Shown piece by piece: positions 46,104-54,088 of a DNA stretch of 64,000 nucleotides (within the stretch, counting starts at the first letter, position 1; the number at the start of each line of letters is the position of its first letter). The notes under the pieces were generated by a model, which saw nothing but the letters and a program-made list of their open reading frames with translations, did no database searches and was not told the origin of the DNA. The position numbers were made by a program, and so were the translations under genes. Where the stretch lies: positions 3,469,912-3,533,911 of the forward strand of contig NC_034013.1 of NCBI RefSeq assembly GCF_000346465.2. Direction: 5' to 3'. This DNA is from Prunus persica (taxonomy: Eukaryota; Streptophyta; Magnoliopsida; Rosales; Rosaceae).

Positions 46104-47141
46104 TCAGCAATCATCGATGTTTGGATCATGGACACCTTCGAGAGGCTCCACAATCTCACAAAGCTCACTATCGGGAGTGTTGATAGTTAAAGTTCCTTGC
46201 GGACAACGAGAGGCAATATGTCCTTTGGCATGACAATGGAAACATTCAATGCGAGCATTAGTAGAAACAACCGGACCTTTGTTAGGTGGTGGTGCAGTAG
46301 GGTTAGATGGTCTTGAAAACCCCGTATGCATACCTGTAGTGGGAAGAGTTTGGTCGGCGGTTGCAGGCTGGCCAGAATACCCCAAATGTTGAGGCTGCAA
46401 ATATGCTTCAGCTTCCAATGCGTGGCAATATGCATCTTCCAAACAATGAGGATCAAACCGACAGACTTCATGTTTAATATCGTCATGAAGACCATGGATA
46501 AAGCGAGACACAGTGATTCCTGGTTCTTCACGAATCCCTGCACGTTTTTTCTGTTTAATAAAACGAGCATGGAATTCAGTAACGGTCAAATTTCCTTGGG
46601 AAATGGTCCATAATTGATCAAACAATTGCTCTAGATAAAAGGTGGGAACATATTTTTCGCGAAGCTTGAATTTCATCTCGTTCCATAGAGTCACAGGCGG
46701 CCTTGCAAATTGATAGAGTTGCTCCTCCACGGAATTCCAATATAATCTAGTGGCTCCCCGTAGCGTCATCTTACCAATGCGAAGTTTATGAGCATCCGTC
46801 AAGTTGAACCAGTCGAAATAATCTTCCATGGCTTGAACCCAATCAAGAAACATCGTAGGATCTCCACGACCATCAAAAGTAGAAGCGGTAGGCCTGATGT
46901 GACGGATGACATTGTTGTCAAAATGGCGAGGGAGATGAGTGTACTGATCATGTGGAACGGGTGGCATGTTAGGAGCCTGAGTAGTCGCTGGAGGAGGGCC
47001 CGCTGTGTGCTGGCTACAATGGGGCGGCGACATAAACCCAAAAGAAAAGAGGGGCTCCAATTGAGCCTTGGGCGTGCCGAGCGAGAGACCGGTTGAGGTA
47101 TGCTGCATGCCGTATGGCACGGCCTTGAGTTTTTGATCCAC
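46104..47141 (-). CDS. gag: Gag of the LTR element (retrotransposon gag domain plus CCHC knuckle)
   Basis: This 345-aa frame holds a Pro-rich start, then the gag (capsid-like) domain at about 80-250 (FDGRGDPTMFLDWVQAMEDYF, shortened: GDPTMFLDWVQAMEDYF; LRGATRLYW; RFIHGLHDDIKHEV). A single zinc knuckle C-x2-C-x4-H-x4-C follows at about 298-311 (CFHCHAKGHIASRC). Gag packages element RNA into particles. The upstream part continues in another frame (47481-47014), so the gene appears to need one frameshift. It has no stop within the domain, so it has not been decaying long. Confidence 0.85.
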   Translation of the reverse strand: MDQKLKAVPYGMQHTSTGLSLGTPKAQLEPLFSFGFMSPPHCSQHTAGPPPATTQAPNMPPVPHDQYTHLPRHFDNNVIRHIRPTASTFDGRGDPTMFLDWVQAMEDYFDWFNLTDAHKLRIGKMTLRGATRLYWNSVEEQLYQFARPPVTLWNEMKFKLREKYVPTFYLEQLFDQLWTISQGNLTVTEFHARFIKQKKRAGIREEPGITVSRFIHGLHDDIKHEVCRFDPHCLEDAYCHALEAEAYLQPQHLGYSGQPATADQTLPTTGMHTGFSRPSNPTAPPPNKGPVVSTNARIECFHCHAKGHIASRCPQGTLTINTPDSELCEIVEPLEGVHDPNIDDC

Positions 47142-47481
47142 CGGTGGATTGGGCAGAATGCCACTTTTTGGCGGCGTAGACGAACTCGAGAGTGCTGCTG
47201 AGGTAGAAGAAGGCTACAGCCCGAAAGTGATTGATAAGCATCTGAACAGAGTCTTGGAGTTTGTTGATGGCAAGGTCTGTCGTCGCAAGATGTTTTTGAA
47301 CCTGTACCAACTCTTCTTTTTGTTCAGCGCTGAGCTTGGAGAGTTGGGTTTCAATGCAGGTGATATCGTCAGAAACTTTGTCTTGGAACTCATGACGTTG
47401 TTCCGCGAGGCTGGCCATGGTTTGGGGTGCCATGTCAAAGAGTAGACACAAGCGAAATCGAGGCCTGGCTTTGGATACCAA
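47014..47481 (-). CDS. N-terminal Gag segment in a shifted frame
   Basis: The start codon region MAPQTMASLAEQRHEF leads into a Glu/Gln-rich coiled-coil-like stretch (QLSKLSAEQKEELVQVQKHL). This type of helix often precedes the gag domain. The useful part ends near 47150, where the capsid-like frame takes over. The overlap of about 130 nt suggests an indel or a programmed shift. Confidence 0.55.
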   Translation of the reverse strand: MVSKARPRFRLCLLFDMAPQTMASLAEQRHEFQDKVSDDITCIETQLSKLSAEQKEELVQVQKHLATTDLAINKLQDSVQMLINHFRAVAFFYLSSTLEFVYAAKKWHSAQSTGGSKTQGRAIRHAAYLNRSLARHAQGSIGAPLFFWVYVAAPL

Positions 47482-48107
47482 TTGATGTATTACAGCCCGT
47501 AGGTGTTAGATTAAGCCCTTAAACAATAGAATAGGGAAGAATATAAGAGACCGAGGAGAAGAAATATAGATCGATAAGACGAGATAAAGGGCAGAAGCAG
47601 TAGAACAAAGAAGAATATCGGAGATTGAGGAGAAGAAAAAATCGAAGGGATCAGAGAGTTCTAGGAAAAGGTTTACTCAACATTCAAATCTGCATTTTAA
47701 AGAACTACATGAGGGTATTTATAGCAAACTAAAAGCTAGACATAATAGGATAAAAATCCCTTGCTTAAACAGAAATCCTAACCCAAATAAAAAAGGAAAC
47801 TAAAACTAGAAATCTGGAAAAGTTAAAATCCTACTAGAATTTAGAAAACTAGAGAATCTAGGAAACTAACAAATTTAGGTCCTACGCGTCCTGCATCACA
47901 CTATTTAATTATACCTGCATGACTGATCACAAGAGATGCTGCTCGCAGATGGTCTGCAATGCTGGATGAAAAAGTGAAGTAGTCTAAAGAAAGGGACCCA
48001 TATCCTCCTTCAGGCTGCATTATAAAAAATGGTGGGGGGAAGGGAAAGAAAATACAAATAAGTACAAATCAATTTCAAACCCTTTAAAAAAAAAGTGTAT
48101 GTATGTA

Positions 48108-48110
<3 letters not shown>

Positions 48111-48142
<32 letters not shown>
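48111..48142 (+). repeat. (GT)n microsatellite
   Basis: About 16 GT units. Confidence 0.88.
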
Positions 48143-48144
<2 letters not shown>

Positions 48145-48639
48145 TATAAGAAGAATGAATAGTAGATATAGACATTTCACTTAACACTGTTCATTACTAC
48201 TCCATTGGGCTGCTACATCAACTGCATTTCCCTCATGCGACCAGCCAGATTCCAATCTAGGAGACTCTGGCCAGGCTTAATGAGTCTAAGTAAAGAATAC
48301 AACTAATCCCCCTAAGTTTTAATAATCTTTCAAGAATGATTACCTTTTTTCTGGATGAGCTCTGATATTCATTGGAGTGCAGAAAAACTACTTTCTTTCT
48401 CTTTCACTACAAGAATTAAAAATCACCACTACAGTTCCTATGCTTTTGTCAAGCCGGAGAACCTTCAATTCGAATATAAATAGTAAACTGGATAATGCAT
48501 TCTTTAAACATTCATGTTTCCCCCCTTACAATTGGTTATGTTACAATTGAAAGTGAAGAACAAATTCATGCAGAAATAAATAGGACTTAAAAATTAAAAA
48601 TTACCTTGACTTTACAATACCCTCAGTATCTCCCATCTT

Positions 48640-50109
48640 CAATCATCAATTTTTCCACAAGTAGTTTCAACAAAGGCTGTCTTATTAACCCTATAGCATT
48701 CACAAGAGACAAGTTAAATAAAAATAAAAAATTAGAATACACACAAGTGAGAACTAGGAATTAGGAAAATAAGGAAAAAAAATTGCTAAGTACAAGATAT
48801 GCAAATATACTTGAAGACAACAAGACAAAGAATGAGCAGAAAAATCAATGATAAACTAAAACTCATACCAGTCAAACACCAACAAAAATGTCACTGCAGA
48901 AACTAATTAGACGAATTAACTTCAGCGATAATTAAATTGCAATCTATTTTATGGACTGGTTATCTATTGTAGTCCACATTTTTCTTTTGTTCTGAAATTA
49001 TCCCATTGACCATTGTCCAACTAGACATTTACTTTTCCGGACCATTTGTTTTTATGTTTTGAGTTGCCATTTAAATTTCAAAAAGATGGAGCTTCTGTGC
49101 TATTACTAGCCTGCACGAACATATACACAATATCAAACACATGTAAAGAAACAGTAATGAATACATTTAACACCTTAATACAGGCAAAGAAGATAAACAA
49201 ACACACATATTATATATATATAGGCACAACACTATTCAAGAGGCACAGTACCATTGTCAAGGCACAAACAAAGCAAAGTATATCGATGGGCACAACACCA
49301 TAGTATATCATATAGGAATGGAACAACTGCATACACAAAAAAGAAAGAAGATATACACATCCACAGTACTGGAACAAGAAATGTATAGTGCATCAAAAAA
49401 TTGAGGGAAAATATAGGCACAAATAAGTTTTAAGTTTTAACAGAGGGACAAAGACTGAGCTCATTAGAGCATAATCTTGGAGGAAAGGAAAACATTAACC
49501 CTATAAAATAAATAAAATAAAAAAGTAATATTCTGGTGACTCAATCTGCCTTCTGCAGAGGTCGAAAATCTGCAGGCAAACGATTCAGATTTTCCTCCTG
49601 CACAGGTATATTTGCCACCAGCAATGGTATATTGGCCTCTGCACATGTATATTTACACAGGCAAAAAAATTCTAACTTGCCTCTTGCCACACAAGTTACT
49701 CATTTTGACCTACAAAAAAGGGATAATGTGTTGGAATCAATCTACCTCCTACACAGGTGGAAAGCTGGAGTAAGATTTAAACTGATGAACCCACTATCGA
49801 CTACATAGTGGGCAGACTAGAAGTGACCTCCAATACACAGGCACCACACTTATCAAGCAGTTCAACTTTAAGCGCAATTCAAGTTAGGCAAATGAATCTT
49901 CCAGAACATCAAAACAAAATCAAATTTATAATGTATTCAGCCCTAAGAGAATCACACAATTAACCACAATTGCATTGCCAAATATTACGGATCAAAATAA
50001 AAAGTTGCACCAGAAAAACTAAACAAAAGCACGTGAGTGTTATTAAACCAAAAAAAAAAAAAAAAAAAAGAAACAACAAAAAAGTTACCTTTGGGCTGAT
50101 CTGTGGTGG
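48640..50109. other. No gene seen
   Basis: AT-rich sequence with A runs (50051-50069) and a locally repeated CCTCTGCACATGTATATTT-like word near 49600-49660. No supported ORF. Confidence 0.35.
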
Positions 50110-50119
50110 CGGAGGTGGG

Positions 50120-50520
50120 TATCGTCTACCGTGGCAGGCGATGGTTGGAGAGGAAAGAGACTGAGAGAGTGAGAGGTCTGAACAGAATGTTGATGGGTCT
50201 GTGCCAATTGGTTGTGGGTCTGGTTGTGTGTAGAATGAGGAGAGTGAAATCTCAGAAATTTGAGTTGTTCTATTGGGGAAGAGCTGGGGAAGGTCAGTTG
50301 GCTTGGAGGGTGCGATCAAAATTTGGTTCTTGATGGTGGGAATTGTACGAGGAGTGAAAGGTATAAAGAAAGTTCGGCTCTTAACGGTGAGAATGGTATG
50401 AAGAGTGAAACAGTAAGTCAGTAATTCTGGAGAAGGAGAACCAGAGAATAATGAGAACGGTGCGAGAAAGAATGCGGTAATATTTTAAAATAGAAACTTG
50501 TGTCTGTGTAGGAAGATTTA
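50120..50520 (+). pseudogene. Fragment of an unidentified acidic protein, left copy
   Basis: On plus it matches the minus-strand fragment at 52720-53040 (shared CCAATTGGTTGTG, TTGAGTTGTTCTATTG, GGAGGGTGCGATCAAAAT). Stops interrupt every long frame, so it is non-coding now. Confidence 0.6.
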
Positions 50521-50776
50521 TGTGATCAGGAAAAAAGTCCTAATTACAATAGGAGGACTATCCAAAAAGGAAAGTAAATACAACCTTGATTAAAAATGGG
50601 AATTAAAATTTCCTGATCGGAGAGGGAAAAGACCCCTATATAAACTCCACAGCTCAATATTAATCCCACAACATGCAAACCTTTTCTTTTGAGATTCTTG
50701 AAACTTCATTCTCTCTTTCTTAGTTTTCGTTGCTAGATTAAGCCCTGTGCGTTGCATTTTCTGCAATCTCTCACCC

Positions 50777-51318
50777 ATGGAGAAAACATGATCATCCCTT
50801 CATTCTCCCACTAACAGAAGTCTCATCACTATTCTTAGTATTGATGGAGGTGGAATAAGAGGGATTAAACCTTTTATTTTAAGCATGTAAGGCTCGCAGA
50901 TTATTTTCATGTAGTTGCAGGGACGAGCACATGTGGCCTTGTGGCGACCATGCTTCCTATCCCAAATGAAAATAATCGTCCCTTATATACTACTAAAGAT
51001 ATCATCCTTTTTTTATCTCAAACACTGCCCTAAAATCTTCCCCCAATCTAGGTGTAGTTGATTGTTGACAGAGAGATCACATTGTTCTACTGTGTACCTT
51101 TCGTATGCATATGATATTACTTGTACAATAGCTCTCTCATCATTAACATCACACATTATTTCAAACTTTTAGGAGGATCCAAATATGATGAGAAGTATTT
51201 ACATAAACTGTTGAAGGAAAAACTAGGAGACAAACATTTGCACGACACATTGACTAACGTTGTAGTCCCAACTTTTGATATAAAGCGGCAATATGCAGTT
51301 ATTTTCTGCAGCTATCAG
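50777..51318 (+). pseudogene. Patatin-like phospholipase fragment, left copy
   Basis: Pieces match the 5' part of plant patatin-like lipid acyl hydrolases (PLP2 type): LSIDGGGIRGI (oxyanion-hole glycines), then [13 protein letters not shown] where the nucleophile elbow should be [29 protein letters not shown], and EKLGDKHLHDTLTNVVVPTFDI. A TGA falls five codons after the ATG. A TAA follows the GIRGI segment, there are frameshifts, and the piece ends at an intact exon donor (ATCAG|GT). No catalytic Asp half is present. It is clearly a pseudogene. Confidence 0.85.
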
Positions 51319-51607
51319 GTTTGTTTATTAATTGTCTCTTAATTCAAACACATATATGTATATAATTTAATCCTTTGTGTTTGCTCTTTTTGTGAATAAA
51401 TAAATAATTTTTGATTTTGTATATATATGTTGGTCATGATTTTAGTTGAAAAAAATAGCCCAACCTAGATGCTTTGCTCTCGGATATACGCATTGGAACT
51501 TCAGCAACTCCGTACTATTTTCCAACCTATCAATTTAATTTCACATCTTCAATCTCACTGATGGCACCATCAGTTGAAATTATGGAATTAAATTGATAGG
51601 CTGGAAG

Positions 51608-51707
51608 NNNNNNNNNNNNNNNNNNNNNNNNNNNNNNNNNNNNNNNNNNNNNNNNNNNNNNNNNNNNNNNNNNNNNNNNNNNNNNNNNNNNNNNNNNNNN
51701 NNNNNNN
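51608..51707. other. 100-N assembly gap
   Basis: Exactly 100 N, the conventional length for a gap of unknown size, lying between the two inverted arms. Confidence 0.98.
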
Positions 51708-53040
51708 CAAAGCATCTAGGTTGGGGTATTTTTTTCAACTAAAACCTTGACCAAACATATATATACAAAATCAAAAATTATTTATTTATTCACATAAAGA
51801 GCAAAACAAAGGATTAAATTATATACATATATGTGTTTGAATTAAGAGACAATTAATAAACAAACCTGATAGCTGGCGAAAATAACTGCATATTGCCGCC
51901 TTATATCAAAAGTTGGGATTACAACGTTAGTCAATATGTCATGCAAATGTTTGTCTCCTAGTTTTTCCTTCAACAATTTATGTAAATACTTCTCATTATA
52001 TTTGGGTCCTCCTAAAAGTTTGAAATAATGTGTGATGTTAAAGATGAGAGAGCTATTGTACAAGTAATATCGTATGCATACGAAAGATACACAGTAGAAC
52101 AATGTGATCTCTCTGTCAACAATGAACTACACCTAGATTGGGGGAAGATTTTAGGGCAGTGTTTTAGATAAAAAGGGATGATATCTTTAGTAGTATATAA
52201 GGGACGATTATTTTCATTTGGGGTAGTAAGCATGGTCGCCACAAGGCCACATGTGCTCGTCCCTGCAACTACATGAAAATAATCTGCGAGCCTTGCATGC
52301 TTAAAAGAAAAGGTTTAATCCCTCTTATTCCACCTCCATCAATACTAAGAACAGTGATGAGACTTCCGTTAGTGGGAGAATGAAGGGATGATCATGTTTT
52401 ATCCATGGGTGAGAGATTGAAGACAAGACAATGCACAAGGCTTAATCTAGCAACGAAAACTGAGAGAGAGATTAATTTGAGGTTTCAAGAATCTAAAGAG
52501 GAAAGGTTTGCAAATTATGGAATTAACCTTGAGTTGTGGAGTGTATACAGAGGTTTTTCCCTTCTCCGATCAGGTAATTTTAGTTTCCATTTTTATTCAA
52601 GGCTGTATTTACTTTCCTTTTTAGATAGTCCTATTGTGATTAATACTTCTTTCCTATATTGTTAATTTGTTGGGATTCCTGGTTTATGTTCGCAGTGATC
52701 ACATAAATCTTCCTACACAGACACAAGTTTCTGTTTTCTAAATAGGATTGCATTCTTTCTTGCAGCATTCTCATCCTCGATCTTGGACTTCGAAATTTCA
52801 TTCCCGTTCTCATTATTCTCTGGTTCTCCTCCTCCAGAATTACGACTCACTTCACTCTTCATACAATTCCCACCATCAAGAACCGAATTTTGATCGCACC
52901 CTCCAAGCGAACTGATCTTCCCCTTCTCTTCCTCAATAGAACAACTCAAATTTTCTGATATTTCACACTCCTTCTCCACACAACCAATTGGCACAGACCC
53001 ATCGGCAGTCTATTCAGACCCACAACCAATTGGGTCATAC
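51708..53040 (-). repeat. Right arm of the ~1.35-kb inverted duplication
   Basis: Reverse complement of 50110-51477 with scattered substitutions and small indels. For example, GTSTC-coding and patatin segments are both present, but ACAATGAACT differs from TTGATTGTTG. The divergence is a few percent, so it is not a simple exact mirror. Confidence 0.85.
51866..52406 (-). pseudogene. Patatin-like phospholipase fragment, right copy
   Basis: The same exon segment as the left copy, on minus. It keeps the downstream frame better: [29 protein letters not shown] (read as two adjacent pieces) and LGDKHLHDILTNVVIPTFDI. It shares the TGA near the start and the early TAA with the left copy, so both descend from one already-broken ancestor. 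It ends at the same exon donor. Confidence 0.85.
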
Positions 53041-53503
53041 TCATACACATTAAGAATTTTCCTTTGGCCTTCACCGCCATTTGCCTCTCCAATAGACTCT
53101 TCTTCAACCACCGCAACCTTGACCTCCCCTGTTTCTGCCATATCAGGGTTTGGTATATTCTTAAACCAGACTCAAAATCCAATAACGAATCTGCAAACGT
53201 CAAGTCTCTGGGATCAACAGGGGCAGGTGGGTCCTTCGAATTCTTGGTCTTTGAAGCTTGATGGAGGTCTTCGAGGGCTAGTTCAGGGATGAGGCCTGCT
53301 ATTTGAGAACGCAGACAGGAAGAATTTGCGTTGAAGAATGAGATAAATGAAATTCTATGGGTGCTAATAGCAAGCCAATATAAATAGTTAGGATCTTGCT
53401 TTGATTTTAGAATTTGAAACTGTGTTGGTTTTGTTGTTTTTTTTTTTGGCGGGAAGAGAGGGAAGAGAAAATGGGAAAGGGAGAGATTGAAACTTTGACA
53501 CAA
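52720..53503 (-). pseudogene. Fragment of an unidentified acidic protein, right copy (longer)
   Basis: The minus frame from about 53503 reads LIPELALEDLHQ, PAPVDPRDLTFADSLLDFES, then after a one-base shift WFKNIPNPDMAETGEVKV and an acidic stretch (AVVEEESIGEANGGEG, EYDPIGCGSE). An in-frame TAG follows and the frame resumes (ISENLSCSIEEEKGKI, SGGGEPENNENGNE). It looks like the first exon of a nuclear acidic protein. The FADSLLDFES pattern reminds me of NAF1-type H/ACA assembly factors, but this is tentative. The frameshift and stop make it a pseudogene or captured fragment. Confidence 0.5.
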
Positions 53504-54088
53504 CTTTTAAAATCAATGAGATAGATATAATTATGAGTTTATCTCTCGTGAAGTAACTTGACTAGTCATGCTATGAGAAAGAAAAAGACATGATTATGCA
53601 ACCAATTGCATGTAAGATTCTCTCAATAACTTAGCATATATGAAGGTTTTTATAGCCAAAGGTGCGATCACAGGGTCCCCAAATTTTTGTTTACATTGAT
53701 ACATTGAGCATTCTCCACTGCAATTCAAAAACGTTTCATTTTCTTAAAACAAAAAACAAAACAAAAAAAGAAATAAGACCCCTTGCAAGCATGGATAGGC
53801 GACAGGGCCGTAGACTACATGGCACGGATGGTCCAAATTAACATGCATTGCACATGATTTAAACTAACACCAACAGCAAATATAATAATTTATTCCAGTT
53901 ATTTTTCAGAATAAGAGGGTCCAAACTAAACCCAGGGTTACCATCTGCCAACCAGAAAATCTAAAACCAACTATGAATTTCCGGTCAATCAGCACCGAAA
54001 AATACAGTAGATAGTTCATGTATGATTTACAAAGAAGTTACTAATCTCCATTGAAAGTTGTGACAATATTTCACAAAACCTTGAAATA
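53504..54088. other. Spacer; probable 3' UTR of the MMTAG2-like gene
   Basis: No supported ORF. The right ~200 bp lies just past the minus-strand stop at 54089. Confidence 0.35.

Larger units (their letters stand above)
45551..47898 (-). mobile_element. Gag-only non-autonomous LTR retrotransposon
   Basis: LTRs at 45551-45999 and 47483-47898 both run TGATGTA...CATCA and are similar in sequence. The whole is flanked by a perfect 5-bp duplication CACTA (45546-45550 and 47899-47903). Orientation is minus: the primer-binding-like ATTGGTATCCAAAGCC lies just inside the right LTR, and a GCCGGGGGAGAA polypurine tract lies just inside the left. Internal DNA (1483 bp) encodes only Gag-type sequence; protease, reverse transcriptase and integrase are absent. 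It is inserted in the last intron of the ALG13-like locus. Confidence 0.9.
44156..48636 (-). pseudogene. ALG13-like: ALG13-like (UDP-GlcNAc transferase subunit) locus lacking its N-terminal core exon
   Basis: Three pieces are visible. 48636-48605 starts with ATG and encodes MGDTEGIVKS, matching the usual plant ALG13 start. 48014-47915 encodes GSLSLDYFTFSSSIADHLRA..LVISHAG. 44409-44156 encodes RSMFETLRLGKPLIVVVNEDL..DNHQSELAEELAE to the stop (LINRFLGFSDD). Joins of the last two are in frame. ALG13 pairs with ALG14 to add the second GlcNAc of the dolichol-linked glycan. The expected exon between the first and second pieces, which carries the FVTVGTTxFD motif and most of the N-terminal Rossmann half, is absent from 48015-48604. 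The first piece also does not join the second in frame. The HAGSGS motif reads HAGSRS. The last intron is invaded by a gag-only LTR retrotransposon. I conclude it is a decayed duplicate and that a functional copy is elsewhere. Confidence 0.75.
50110..51477 (+). repeat. Left arm of a ~1.35-kb inverted duplication
   Basis: From about 50110 to 51477 the sequence reappears in reverse complement at 51708-53040. Matching checkpoints are GATCACATAAATCTTCC, TCATCCCTTCATTCTCCCAC, GCGACCATGCTT and CCTAGATGCTTTG. The inner end stops at the G of CTTTG at 51477. A unique ~130-bp stretch with its own small hairpin (51527-51607) follows, then the N gap. Confidence 0.85.

Noticed and set aside
46788..47096. 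Plus-strand ORFs opposite the gag gene
   Set aside because: Shadow frames of gag; no own motif.
47899..47903. CACTA word next to an element
   Set aside because: It is the 5-bp target duplication of the LTR retrotransposon, not the terminus of a CACTA transposon.
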